Under the pieces are notes generated by a model. The model searched no databases and was not told where the DNA came from. It saw only the letters and a program-made list of their open reading frames with translations. A stretch of DNA of 64,000 nucleotides from a bacterium (GTDB lineage: Bacteria; Planctomycetota; UBA1135; UBA2386), in contig JAUILN010000006.1 in the NCBI GenBank assembly GCA_030432695.1, positions 186,001 through 250,000 on the forward strand, in the 5' to 3' direction. Shown here in pieces: positions 34,911 through 43,983 of this stretch. Numbering within the stretch: the stretch's first letter is position 1; the number at the start of each line of letters is the position of its first letter. The position numbers and the translations under genes are program-made.

Positions 34911-35885
34911 TCACCAGTTGAAGGTCTTCTCGATGCCGGCGACGACGCGGCGGACGTCGGGCATGTAGAGGTGCTCGAGCGCGTAGGGGAACGGCGTGTC
35001 GAAGCCTGCGACGCGGACCACCGGGCCCTCGAGGTGGCCGATCGCCTTCTCGGCGACGATCGCGGCGATCTCGGCGCCGAATCCGCAGGTCTTGGGCGCC
35101 TCGTAGACCGACACGCAGCGGCCGGTCTTCCGGACCGACTCGAGGATCAGCTCCTCGTCGAGCGGCACCAGCGAGCGCGGGTCGATGATCTCCACGCTCT
35201 TGCCCTGCTGCTGCATCGCCTCGGCGGCCTTCTCGGCGACCGGGACCATCGCGCCGTAGGCGACCACGGTCACGTCGGTGCCCTCGCGGACCACGCGGCC
35301 CTTGCCGAGCGGCACCACGTGCTCGCCCTCGGGGACCTCGCCCTTCACCGAGCGGTAGGACCGCTTCGGCTCCAGGAACATCACCGGATCCTCGTCGCGG
35401 ATCGAGCTGATCAGCAGGCCCTTGGCGTCGGCCGGGGTCGAGGGGATCACCACCTTCAGCCCAGGCGTGTGGCAGAAGTAGGCCTCGCTCGACTGGCTGT
35501 GGTAGTGGCCGCCGCGGATGCCGCCGCCGTACGGGGTGCGGATCACCATCGGGCAGGTGTACTCACCGCCCGAGCGGTAGCGCATCTTGGCTGCCTCCGA
35601 CACGATCTGATCGAAGGCCGGGTAGATGAAGTCGAGGAACTGGATCTCGGCGATCGGGCGGATGCCGTAGACGGCCATGCCGACCGCGGCGCCGATGATG
35701 CCGCACTCCGACAGCGGGGTGTCGAAGCAGCGCTGGTCACCGAACTCCTCCTGGATGCCGGTGGTGGCGCCGAAGACGCCGCCCTTCTTGCCGACGTCCT
35801 CGCCGAACACGACCACCCGGTCGTCGTTCCGCATCTCGTGACGCAGCGCGTCGGTCACCGCTTCGATCAGCGTGCTCTGGGCCAT
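34911..35885 (-). CDS. 2-oxoacid dehydrogenase E1 beta subunit, branched-chain type
   Basis: Forms the alpha2beta2 E1 enzyme with an alpha subunit. 324 residues, normal for the family. Recognisable blocks: VVVFGEDVGKKGGVFGATTG, FDTPLSECGIIGAAVGMAVY, FLDFIYPAFDQIVSEAAKM, YGGGIRGGHYHSQSSEAYFC, and the C-terminal GFDTPFPYALEHLYMPD. The pattern HYHSQSSEA and the AKMRYRSGG stretch are closer to branched-chain beta subunits than to pyruvate ones. It lies 92 bp upstream of E2 and 154 bp downstream of the first E1 alpha gene. It is the only beta subunit in the operon although there are two alpha genes. Confidence 0.95.
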   Translation of the reverse strand: MAQSTLIEAVTDALRHEMRNDDRVVVFGEDVGKKGGVFGATTGIQEEFGDQRCFDTPLSECGIIGAAVGMAVYGIRPIAEIQFLDFIYPAFDQIVSEAAKMRYRSGGEYTCPMVIRTPYGGGIRGGHYHSQSSEAYFCHTPGLKVVIPSTPADAKGLLISSIRDEDPVMFLEPKRSYRSVKGEVPEGEHVVPLGKGRVVREGTDVTVVAYGAMVPVAEKAAEAMQQQGKSVEIIDPRSLVPLDEELILESVRKTGRCVSVYEAPKTCGFGAEIAAIVAEKAIGHLEGPVVRVAGFDTPFPYALEHLYMPDVRRVVAGIEKTFNW

Positions 35886-36039
35886 GGGGGTGAATGGGTT
35901 GGGATGTGTGCTGACTCCGGACGTGCACGGTTGCTGGCCGCCTTCGACGGAGTCGTATGTGAGCTGTGGATCCGTTGCGTCGAGAGGTGCCCGCTCGAAG
36001 AGCGAGTGACCCTCCGTGGCCGCGAAGGCGGCCGCCGAC

Positions 36040-37149
36040 TCACAACGGGAATTCGCCGATGTCGTCGGCTTCGGGCCCCTCGAGGCTCTCGAGCTGGCGC
36101 TGCTGCTCGCGGAGCTGCGGCGTCGGGTTCATGAACACGTCTTCGAACAACGAGGCCAGCGGCGGCTTGGGCCGGGCTTCGGCGCGCTTGATCGCCGCGT
36201 TCAGCTCTTCCTTGATCGCCGCGGCGCGCTCGTCCTCCCAGTCCTGCGACCACAGGCCGCGCTTGGTGAGGTAGCGCTGGAAGCGCTGCAGGGGATCCCG
36301 CTGCTTCCACGACTCCCACTCGGCCTCGTCGCGGTAGCGCGCCGCGTCGTCGGAGCTGGAATGCGAGCCCATGCGGTAGGTGACGGTCTCGACCAGGGTC
36401 GGGCCATCGCCCTTACGGGCCCGCTCGACCGCCTCCTTGCAGACACGGTAGACGGCCAGCACGTCGTTGCCGTCGACCCGGATCCCCGGCATGCCGTAGG
36501 CGGCGGCCTTGGCGGCGATCGTCTCGCTGGCGGTCTGGCCCTTCAGCGGCACCGAGATCGCCCACTGGTTGTTTTCGCAGACGAACACCACCGGTGCCTT
36601 GTAGACCCCGGCGAAGTTCAGCCCCGAGTGGAAGTCGTTCGAGCTGGTGCCGCCGTCACCGAAGTAGGTCATGAAGACCGTGTCGTCGCCGCGGATCCGC
36701 GCCGCCATGCCGGCGCCGGCAGCCTGGGTGATCTGGGTGCCGATCGGCGAGCTGATCGAGACGAAGTTGGCCGACCGGAAGCTGTAGTGCACCGGCATCT
36801 GCCGGCCCTTGCTGGTGTCGACGTCGTTGCCGTACCACTCGTTGGCAAGGTCGTCGAACGACACGCCGCGGAGGATCGGGATGCCGGGCTGGCGGTAGGC
36901 CGGGAAGAACCAGTCGGAGTCGCGCAGCGCCGCGGCCGAGCCGACGTGCGACGCCTCCTGGCCCAGCGCCTGCAGGTAGAAGCCGATCCGGCCCTGTCGC
37001 TGCAGGGCCAATGCGCGCTCGTCCATGATGCGCGCGGCGAGCATCGTCGCGTAGAGCCGCTTGAGTTCGGCGTCGGACAGGTTCGGGTCCTTGTCCTTCG
37101 CCGCGCGGCCGTCCTTCTCGATGATCGTGAGCAGTTCGGTGCTGGACAT
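36040..37149 (-). CDS. 2-oxoacid dehydrogenase E1 alpha subunit (first copy)
   Basis: 369 residues. The start at 37149 overlaps the lipA stop by one base (TGATG). Family blocks: RQGRIGFYLQALGQEASHV, KGRQMPVHYSFRSANFV, the ThDP motif VFMTYFGDGGTSSNDFHSGL, VFVCENNQWAISVPLKG, and the loop YRMGSHSSSDDAARYRD of branched-chain dehydrogenases. It is about half identical by eye to the second alpha copy and lacks that copy's basic N-terminal tail. The C-terminal part (LFEDVFMNPTPQLREQQRQL) matches the normal end. It is the more upstream copy, translationally coupled to lipA. Confidence 0.94.
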   Translation of the reverse strand: MSSTELLTIIEKDGRAAKDKDPNLSDAELKRLYATMLAARIMDERALALQRQGRIGFYLQALGQEASHVGSAAALRDSDWFFPAYRQPGIPILRGVSFDDLANEWYGNDVDTSKGRQMPVHYSFRSANFVSISSPIGTQITQAAGAGMAARIRGDDTVFMTYFGDGGTSSNDFHSGLNFAGVYKAPVVFVCENNQWAISVPLKGQTASETIAAKAAAYGMPGIRVDGNDVLAVYRVCKEAVERARKGDGPTLVETVTYRMGSHSSSDDAARYRDEAEWESWKQRDPLQRFQRYLTKRGLWSQDWEDERAAAIKEELNAAIKRAEARPKPPLASLFEDVFMNPTPQLREQQRQLESLEGPEADDIGEFPL

Positions 37150-38081
37150 CAGATCTCCGTCGGCGCCGCGTTCCGGCGCTCGAGCATGCCTGCGATATAG
37201 AATTCCGCCGCCTTGTAGGAGGACCGGACCAGCGGGCCGGAGGCGACGTAGAGGAAGCCCTTGCGCAGCGCGCGCTGTTCGTGGGCCTTGAACCGCGCCG
37301 GCGAGACGTGCTCGCGCACCGGCAGGTGCTTCAGCGTCGGGCGCAGGTACTGGCCGAGGGTGACCACGTCGACCTGGTACTCGCGCAGGTCGTCCATGGT
37401 CTGGTCGACCTCGCGCTCGGACTCGCCGAGGCCGAGCATGATCGATGACTTGGTGACGACGCCGGGGTTCAGCTCCTTGGCCCTCCGCAGCACCTCGAGG
37501 GACTGCACGTAGCTGCAGCGTTGGTCGCGGACCCGCGGGGTGAGGCGCAGCACGGTCTCGACGTTGTGCGCGAAGACATCCGGCCCGCCGTCGAGGACCC
37601 GCTGGATCTTGGACGCGTCGCCCTGGAAGTCGCCGGTCAGCGCCTCGACCAGGATCTTCGGGTCGCGTCGCTTGATCGCGGCGATGGTGTCCGCGATGTG
37701 GGCGGCACCGCCGTCGTCGAGGTCGTCGCGATCGACCATCGTCAGCACCACGTAGCGCAGGCCCATCGCCACGACCGAGTCGGCGACCTTGTCGGGCTCG
37801 GCCGAGTCCACCGGCTGGCCCTTGCCGTTGGTCTTCACCGCGCAGAACCGGCAGCCGCGGGTGCAGGTGTCGCCGAGCACCATGAAGGTCGCGGTGCCGC
37901 CGGCCCAGCACTCGCCCATGTTCGGACAGCGGGCCTCCTCGCAGACCGTGTGCAGATCACGGTCGCGGAGGATGCGGGTCAGGCGCTGCACCGTTTCGCC
38001 GTGCGGGCGGGGCACCTTCAGCCAACCCGGCTTCTCGCCCGGGGTGACCCGGCCGAACCGTCCTTTGGGGCTGTTGCTCAT
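37149..38081 (-). CDS. lipA: Lipoyl synthase
   Basis: Radical-SAM enzyme that inserts two sulfur atoms into octanoyl groups on E2. 310 residues from the ATG at 38081 (MSNSPKGRFG). A 45-codon longer frame exists but would start inside the regulatory palindromes, so it is unlikely. The auxiliary 4Fe-4S cysteines are C47, C52 and C58 (TVCEEARCPNMGECW), and the radical-SAM motif CxxxCxxC is C73, C77, C80 (DTCTRGCRFC). The C-terminal YVASGPLVRSSYKAAEF is also typical. It is the first gene of the 2-oxoacid dehydrogenase operon; no lipB is seen in the window. Confidence 0.97.
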   Translation of the reverse strand: MSNSPKGRFGRVTPGEKPGWLKVPRPHGETVQRLTRILRDRDLHTVCEEARCPNMGECWAGGTATFMVLGDTCTRGCRFCAVKTNGKGQPVDSAEPDKVADSVVAMGLRYVVLTMVDRDDLDDGGAAHIADTIAAIKRRDPKILVEALTGDFQGDASKIQRVLDGGPDVFAHNVETVLRLTPRVRDQRCSYVQSLEVLRRAKELNPGVVTKSSIMLGLGESEREVDQTMDDLREYQVDVVTLGQYLRPTLKHLPVREHVSPARFKAHEQRALRKGFLYVASGPLVRSSYKAAEFYIAGMLERRNAAPTEI

Positions 38082-38193
38082 CGCGTGGTCGACTCGGCAG
38101 GGATCGGGGCCGGAGGCGTCGCGCGCCGTCCAGCCGCCGAATCGGGGCGGCGAGGATAGGTGGGGCGGGAGGTGGGCGGAAGGGTCGGAGCCG

Positions 38194-38240
38194 TGACATT
38201 CGCACGAGTATGTCATCTTGACATACCGGTGCGTATGTCA
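38194..38240. promoter_or_regulatory. Two tandem 22-bp palindromes, probable TetR-family operators
   Basis: TGACAT-N10-ATGTCA occurs twice (38194-38215 and 38219-38240), 25 bp apart centre to centre. The second copy is more symmetric (TGACATAC..GTATGTCA). They lie in the gap between the divergent lipA operon and the TetR gene, so one repressor could control both directions. Confidence 0.78.
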
Positions 38241-38277
38241 TTCACTCCAACCACCGCTCCTGGCGGAGCTTCCGACC

Positions 38278-38964
38278 ATGGCTCGACGCATCGATCCGGA
38301 CCTGCGCAGTCGCATCCTGGCAGCGGCGACCGAGGCCTTCGCGACCCGCGGCTTCGCCGAGACCACGATGGAGCAGATCGGCGTGGGGGCGGGGGTGACG
38401 AAGGGCGGGGTCTACTTCCACTTCCGCACCAAGGAGCAGTTGTTCTTCGCGCTGGTCGACGAGGCGCGCGGCCGCCTGCGCGAGGACCTCGAGGGCGTGG
38501 CCCGTAGTCAGGCTCACGGTGCCGGCACGCTGCAGGGACTGATCGCCGCCTGGCTCGGTTTCCACTTCGACGACCCGGCGCGTGCGCGGCTCTTGCGGGT
38601 CCTCGCCGCCGAGCTGCGCGGTCGCTTCACCTCGACGCTGCGCGAAGACTTGCGCTCGGAGCAGCGCGCACTCCGGGCCCGGGTCCGGGAGGCGCTGGTC
38701 CGCGGCAACCGCGACGGCACCCTGTTCGCCGAGGACCCGGTGCTGGTCGCGTTCCTGATGGTCGGGGCCCTGCACGGGATGGTCGACCAATGGCTCAATG
38801 CTCCCGAGGACGTCGCGCCGTTCTGCGATGCCGAGGCGTTGGCGGAAGAGCTGCTGACGCGGTGGCGGACCGCGCCGCGGCCGCCGCGGCGTGACGAGAC
38901 CGCCACCGCCGAGGGGCCACCCGACGGCTCCGCAGAGGAGTTCCGACCGCCCTGGGACCACTGA
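38278..38964 (+). CDS. TetR-family transcriptional regulator
   Basis: 228 residues. The N-terminal DNA-binding domain (about 5-60) contains RILAAATEAFATRGFAETTM and the helix-turn-helix IGVGAGVTKGGVYFHFRTKE, the TetR signature. The remaining helical domain binds an unknown ligand. The start at 38278 (MARRIDPDL) was chosen because the longer frame upstream runs through the palindromes; GGAG lies upstream of the ATG. It is divergent from lipA and the 2-oxoacid dehydrogenase operon, with two 22-bp palindromes between. An acyl-CoA or keto-acid ligand would fit the neighbourhood, but that is a guess. Confidence 0.92.
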   Translation: MARRIDPDLRSRILAAATEAFATRGFAETTMEQIGVGAGVTKGGVYFHFRTKEQLFFALVDEARGRLREDLEGVARSQAHGAGTLQGLIAAWLGFHFDDPARARLLRVLAAELRGRFTSTLREDLRSEQRALRARVREALVRGNRDGTLFAEDPVLVAFLMVGALHGMVDQWLNAPEDVAPFCDAEALAEELLTRWRTAPRPPRRDETATAEGPPDGSAEEFRPPWDH

Positions 38965-39158
38965 TCGAAGTTCGGCGCGACCGCGGCGCGCGGCCTTCGT
39001 ATCCTGCGCGCCGCGCATCGCGAGCGGACCCGTGCCGGATCGCCGGGATCCCGAGGACCCTGTCCCGGCGCCGCACCCTGCATCGAAGGAGGTGCGTGGA
39101 TCGTCTCGCTCTCCCGCGCCCCGCCGCCCCTCGCCGCCCGTTCCCCCCGACCAGCAGC

Positions 39159-39857
<699 letters not shown>

Positions 39858-39863
39858 GCGGCG

Positions 39864-40529
39864 TCAGTCGGCGGACCACGTCACGCGTCCGGTCGCTTCG
39901 ATGCGCAGCGCGCCGCCATCGGGGCAGGGGATCCGCGTGCCGCCTGGTGGCAGTGCGTGGTCGGCGCCCGCCTGCCAGACCCTGGTCCCGTCGCACGCCA
40001 CCAGGCCGACCAGCCGCGCCGGATTGCCGACCACCAGGCCGTGCGCCGGCACGTCGCGGGTGACGACCGCACCCATCCCCACCATGCAGAACGCGCCGAG
40101 CTCGACGCCTGGACCGATCGTCGCATTGGCGCCGACGCTCGCGCCGCGACGCACGACGGTCTCGGGCATCGTCGGGCTCGGGTCCGAGTCGAGCAGGCGC
40201 GTCACCTCGGGATCGGTCGCGCGCGGCGTCACGTCGTTGGTGAACACCACGTGCGCCGCGATCATCACGCCGTCTTCGATCGTCACGCCCTGGCAGACGT
40301 AGACCTGCGCGTTGAGCTTGCACAGGTTGCCGACCACGACCTCCGGCGCGAGATAGGTCTTCTCGCCGACGATGCAGTCGGTGCCGATCCGCGCGCCGCG
40401 GCGCAGGTGGCAGTGGTCCCACACCGCGGTGCGGGCGCCGATCTCGACCCCGGCTTCGACCAGACAGGTCGGGTGCACGCGGGCGTCCGGATCGATGCGC
40501 GCCCCGGGATCGACGTGCGGGCCGCTCAT
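39864..40529 (-). CDS. Left-handed beta-helix acetyltransferase, WbpD-like
   Basis: Hexapeptide-repeat acyltransferase of 221 residues that acetylates an amino sugar. Repeats of the form [IV]-G-x-x-x-x run through the chain (ARIDPDARVHPTCLVEAGVE, IGARTAVWDHCHLRRGARIG, VVVGNLCKLNAQVYVCQGVT, GAFCMVGMGAVVTRDVPAHG). The loop AHVVFTNDVTPRA between repeats matches WbpD-type UDP-GlcNAc3NA acetyltransferases. It is the last of three genes with four-base overlaps (aminotransferase, dehydrogenase, acetyltransferase), the same set as wbpE, wbpB and wbpD. The start at 40529 overlaps the stop of the dehydrogenase gene. Confidence 0.88.
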   Translation of the reverse strand: MSGPHVDPGARIDPDARVHPTCLVEAGVEIGARTAVWDHCHLRRGARIGTDCIVGEKTYLAPEVVVGNLCKLNAQVYVCQGVTIEDGVMIAAHVVFTNDVTPRATDPEVTRLLDSDPSPTMPETVVRRGASVGANATIGPGVELGAFCMVGMGAVVTRDVPAHGLVVGNPARLVGLVACDGTRVWQAGADHALPPGGTRIPCPDGGALRIEATGRVTWSAD

Positions 40530-41545
40530 CGCGTCTCCCGGTCGACCTCGCCGAGCTCGATGCGGCGACCCTCCCGCAGGCTGCGGTAGCCGGCCTCCAC
40601 GAAGCGCACCGACTCGAGCGCGTCCTGGTCGGTGATCGCCGGGCTGCGGCCGTCTCGCAAGGCCTCGACCAGATCGTCGAGCTGAGCCCGGAAGGCCGCG
40701 CGCTTGTCGTAGCCCTTGCCGAACTCGTCGACCACGTCGCCGCGCCGCAGGGTGGCGCCGTCCCAGCGCAGCTCGAGGACGCCGTCCTCGCCGACCAGCC
40801 GCGCGTAGTCGCGCCGGCCGCTGTGGACCGACCACGAGAGCTCGGTCATGCCGGCGACGTCCGACCCGGTCTCGAACAGGACGCGCACGCCGTCCTCCAC
40901 GGGCAGGTCCTGGAGCGCCGGACCCAGCGGAGCCACGCCGCGGATCGCGCGGATCGCGCCGAGCAGCACGCGGGCCAAGTCGGCGGCGTGTGGACCGTTG
41001 TCGGCGAGCACGCCGCCACCCGAGACCGCAGGGTCGGCGTTCCACCGCCCCTTCATGGCGACCCGGCTGCAGAAGCCGTTGTCGTAGCTGCACGGCCGGC
41101 CGATCGCGCCCGCGGCGACCCGCGAGCGGGCCTCGACCACGTCGGCGACGTAGCGGAACTTGCTGGCCATCGTCAGGCGACGGCCGGTGCGTTCCGCCAC
41201 CGCCAGCATCGCGCAGGCATCCTCGACCGACGGCGCGAGAGGCTTCTCGCAGAGCACGTGGCTGCCGGCCTCCAACAGCGCGGTCGCCTGCGCGCGATGG
41301 TGGACCGGCGGGGTCGCGACGATCGCCAGGTCGGGGGGGCTCGCGAGCAGAGCGTCGAGGTCGCCGTGCAGCCGCGCGCGCGGCACGCGTTCGTGCAGGG
41401 CCTCGTGGCGGGTGCGGTCCGACTCCACCAGGTCGGTGACGATCAGGTCCGGAGATTCGCCGAGCGCGACCAGCCAGTCGCCGGAGATCCGGCCGCCGGC
41501 ACCCACGACGGCGACGCGCAGCCGGTCTGTCCTCGGCCCGCTCAT
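40526..41545 (-). CDS. Gfo/Idh/MocA-family NAD(P)-dependent sugar dehydrogenase (WbpB-like)
   Basis: Oxidises or reduces a sugar hydroxyl, as WbpB does on UDP-GlcNAcA. 339 residues. N-terminal Rossmann motif VAVVGAGGRISGDWL (11-25), the EKP signature in HVLCEKPLAP near residue 97, and the C-terminal beta-sheet domain of the family. The start at 41545 overlaps the end of the aminotransferase gene by four bases, and its own stop overlaps the start of the acetyltransferase gene by four bases, so the three are one translational unit. The EKP motif and the position between a PLP aminotransferase and a WbpD-like acetyltransferase support a 3-dehydrogenase role. Confidence 0.9.
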   Translation of the reverse strand: MSGPRTDRLRVAVVGAGGRISGDWLVALGESPDLIVTDLVESDRTRHEALHERVPRARLHGDLDALLASPPDLAIVATPPVHHRAQATALLEAGSHVLCEKPLAPSVEDACAMLAVAERTGRRLTMASKFRYVADVVEARSRVAAGAIGRPCSYDNGFCSRVAMKGRWNADPAVSGGGVLADNGPHAADLARVLLGAIRAIRGVAPLGPALQDLPVEDGVRVLFETGSDVAGMTELSWSVHSGRRDYARLVGEDGVLELRWDGATLRRGDVVDEFGKGYDKRAAFRAQLDDLVEALRDGRSPAITDQDALESVRFVEAGYRSLREGRRIELGEVDRETR

Positions 41546-42813
41546 GTGCGACCTCCGTCGCGCACCCCGGTCTCGGCCAGCCAGGCGTCGCGGACCGCAG
41601 CCGCGATGCCGTCGACCTGCGCCGCGGAGTACTGCTCGTTCCACGGCAGCACCAGCACGCGCGACAGCAGGCGGTAGCAACCCGGATGGGTCTCGCGGCT
41701 GCCGAGTGGTTCCGCGGGAGCGCTCGCGAAGGCCCCCGCAAGCGGCCCGAACCGACCCGGGTCCCGGAACACCGCGCAGTCGAACGCCGGCTTCTTCACG
41801 TAGCGCGGCGCGTTGCCGACGCCGAGATCACGCAGCCGGGCGCCGAGCCGGTCGGGCAGTAGGGCGTCCGAGGTGCCGGCGGGCTCGTCGAGCAACAGCG
41901 CGAAGCGCCAGTAGGAATGCGACGTGCCGGGCTGCGGGCGCGGCAGCGTGAACTGCGCCGCGCCGCGAGCGCCCTCGAGGTCCGCGAGGCGCTCGCAGAG
42001 GGTCGCTGCGCTGGCTCGGCGCCGGTCCACGCAGCCGTCGAGCTTGGCGAGCTGCGCGATGCCGACCGCCGACTGCAGCTCGGTCATCCGATAGTTCAGT
42101 CCCGGCCGGTCGTGGTCCGGTTGTGCGTCGCCGTAGCCCCAGCCCTTGTTCACGAACCGCGCGACCGCGTCGGCGAGGCCCGAGTCGTCGGTCACCACCA
42201 TGCCGCCTTCGCCGGTGGTCAGGTGCTTGCCCTGCTGGAAGCTGAAGGTCGCGAGGTCGCCGACGGTGCCGGCCAGCGCGCCGCCGGCGTGCTCGGCGAG
42301 GAAGGCCTGCGCGGCGTCCTCGATCACCACGATGCCTCGCGGACGGCACAGCGCGACGATCGCCGCGGTGTCGGCCGGCTGGCCGAACAGGTGGGTGACG
42401 ATCACCGCGCGGGTCCGCTGGGTCAGGCACCGTTCGACGCTCTCGGCGGTCACGTTGCCGGTGCCGGCATCGACGTCGGCGAACACCGGGATCGCACCCT
42501 CGTAGGCGATCGGCAGCACCGCACCCATGTCGGTGATCGGGGTGGTGACCACTTCGTCGCCGCGTTGCAGGCCGAGCGCGCCGAGGGCCGCGTGGACCGC
42601 AGCGCTGCCGGAGCTGCACGCGACCGCGTGGGCCAGCCCGTGGCGTGCTGCGAACTCAGCCTCGAAGCGCGGGGTCAACGTGCCGCCGGTGCTGTTCAAG
42701 TGGCCGCTCTCGACGGCCTGACGGAGCAGCTCGAGTTCCTCGGTACCGAGGTCGCGGCCGGTGTGGTCGCGGTCGGAGGGGAGCGTCAGCGGGTCTCGGG
42801 GTCTCGTGTCCAA
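41542..42813 (-). CDS. DegT/DnrJ/EryC1/StrS-family PLP-dependent aminotransferase (WbpE-like)
   Basis: Sugar aminotransferase; PLP binds a Lys. 423 residues from TTG at 42813, the last codon before the conserved N-terminal sequence; no ATG lies near it and the frame upstream is not aminotransferase-like. Family blocks: HLNSTGGTLTPRFEAEFAA, AVACSSGSAAVHAALGALGL, the Asp in VVIEDAAQAFLAEHAGG, the PLP Lys in FSFQQGKHLTTGEGGMVV, and RMTELQSAVGIAQL. It starts the WbpE/B/D-like trio. The start region is close to a fragment of another gene on the opposite strand. Confidence 0.9.
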   Translation of the reverse strand: MDTRPRDPLTLPSDRDHTGRDLGTEELELLRQAVESGHLNSTGGTLTPRFEAEFAARHGLAHAVACSSGSAAVHAALGALGLQRGDEVVTTPITDMGAVLPIAYEGAIPVFADVDAGTGNVTAESVERCLTQRTRAVIVTHLFGQPADTAAIVALCRPRGIVVIEDAAQAFLAEHAGGALAGTVGDLATFSFQQGKHLTTGEGGMVVTDDSGLADAVARFVNKGWGYGDAQPDHDRPGLNYRMTELQSAVGIAQLAKLDGCVDRRRASAATLCERLADLEGARGAAQFTLPRPQPGTSHSYWRFALLLDEPAGTSDALLPDRLGARLRDLGVGNAPRYVKKPAFDCAVFRDPGRFGPLAGAFASAPAEPLGSRETHPGCYRLLSRVLVLPWNEQYSAAQVDGIAAAVRDAWLAETGVRDGGRT

Positions 42814-42828
42814 GACCGGGCAGGATAG

Positions 42829-42969
42829 CCCGCAGGCAGCAAGCAGTCCCTCCTGGAGCAGCGGATCGAGAACCTGAAGGTGCAACTCCAGTCGCTGGCC
42901 GAACGGGTCACGAAGATGGAGCTGGCGCCGATCGACGAGTCCGACCAAGGCGCCCAGAAGGACGGTTGA
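42829..42969 (+). pseudogene. Fragment of a gene ending in a perfect leucine-zipper coiled coil
   Basis: A 46-codon open stretch with the biased codon use of coding DNA here. It encodes a heptad pattern with hydrophobic residues at spacing 4-3-4-3 (LLEQRIENLKVQLQSLAERV and on to KMEL), then a short acidic tail and a stop. There is no ATG, GTG or TTG at its beginning and an in-frame TAG lies directly upstream, so it looks like the 3' end of a lost or rearranged gene. It opposes the TTG start of the aminotransferase gene. The 180 bp after it (42970-43148) show nothing I can name. Confidence 0.5.
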
Positions 42970-43148
42970 GTTCGCGGACCACTGCGGCACGCAGGCCATC
43001 GCGGAGACGTGGCCATTGCGGAGCCAATGCCGCATCAACCGATGGTGTCAACCAGAGTCCGTTCCCGCGGCGCCGGCGGATGCGAATGCAAAACGCGACC
43101 CGGCCGAATGAGGCTCGCCGCGGTCCACTGAACTCCGCGGCGGCTGGC

Positions 43149-43613
43149 TCAACGCAACACGTTCCAACCTGCACTTCCCTGTGCGGACTCGACCGCGATG
43201 TGGCCGGGCAGTCGGTCGCTTGGAAGACTGGCGCCCGTTGCATCCTGGAACACGCCATGGTTGCCCACCTCGGGCGTGAACAGGAACAACAAGGCCTGTC
43301 CGGGTCGCAGATCGGAACGCTCGAAGAGCTGCGCCGGCTCGCCCGGAATCCGCAGGTCCTCCAGCGGAGCCCGCCACGAGCCGTCGAAAACGAGCTCGAT
43401 GTCGTCGATCGAGCCTTCGTTGCGGTTCACGACCACCAGCGTGAACTCCCCGGTCCCGCCGAATGCCGACGACCTGTCCCACAGATAGACCTCGACCAGG
43501 GCCAGGGAGTTCGGGTTGCCGGGGTCGGCCCGGAGCTGGAGCGGGTGGCTGCCCCCGCAGCCGACGGTCATCGTCAGGCAGACCACCAGAGCAACGCGCC
43601 GCGCAAGGGCCAT
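43149..43613 (-). CDS. Lipoprotein of unknown function
   Basis: 154 residues. The start at 43613 gives a lipoprotein signal peptide: RRVALVVCLTMTVGCGG, with the lipobox Cys near residue 19. The mature part is beta-rich (LALVEVYLWDRSSAF, FTLVVVNRNEGSIDDIELVF, ALLFLFTPEVGNHGVF), like a small immunoglobulin-like or C2-like domain, with no family I can name. The gene stands alone between the sugar cassette and the SWIM operon. The intergenic stretch upstream (43614-43755) shows no feature. Confidence 0.7.
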   Translation of the reverse strand: MALARRVALVVCLTMTVGCGGSHPLQLRADPGNPNSLALVEVYLWDRSSAFGGTGEFTLVVVNRNEGSIDDIELVFDGSWRAPLEDLRIPGEPAQLFERSDLRPGQALLFLFTPEVGNHGVFQDATGASLPSDRLPGHIAVESAQGSAGWNVLR

Positions 43614-43755
43614 GACACGATGGTAACCGCTCCCACCCCGATCGGATCCCTGGCCGGGCCCAGGTTGACCGGTTCGGGATGCGTTCGCCCGCGCCCACGC
43701 CGCGTCTTCGACCACGCTGAGACCGCCTCGATGTCCGGTGTCTCCTGCGCTCCGC

Positions 43756-43983
43756 CTAGAAATACGCCCTGCTGACAACGCTGGGCGACCAACTCGTGAC
43801 TGCCAACGTGCTCACCCCGATCCTGGCGCTGTCGGCCCGCGGCGAGTTCGTGGCCCCGGCCGTGCAGTCGTCGCTCACCACGCCGGGCGTCAGGCCGCCG
43901 GACCCGCCGAAGGCGGTGACCGCGAACAGCTCGCCGCGGTGTTGGACGGTGGCGACGAGGTGCGAGCAACCGCCGGGAGGCGT
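43756..43983 (-). pseudogene. Open reading frame fragment directly after the DUF6493-like stop codon
   Basis: Seventy-five codons lie in the same frame as the upstream gene, directly after its TGA, and end in TAG at 43758-43756. Their third positions are almost always G or C, like real genes here, and the sequence (HLVATVQHRGELFAVTAFGG, then LTPGVVSDDC) looks protein-like. It has no start codon before the middle. It could be the tail of a former longer gene or a read-through extension. The opposite strand is also open here, so the evidence is limited. Confidence 0.35.

Noticed and set aside
39096..39158. Upstream GTG start of the glycosyltransferase beside a strong AAGGAGGT
   Set aside because: The spacing of three bases is too short, and the added residues are Pro/Arg-rich and not part of the GT fold; kept as an alternative only.
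42970..43148. Short minus-strand frame covering the gap after the leucine-zipper fragment
   Set aside because: The sequence is Arg/Pro-rich, lacks coding-like codon use and shows no motif; I left it as intergenic.
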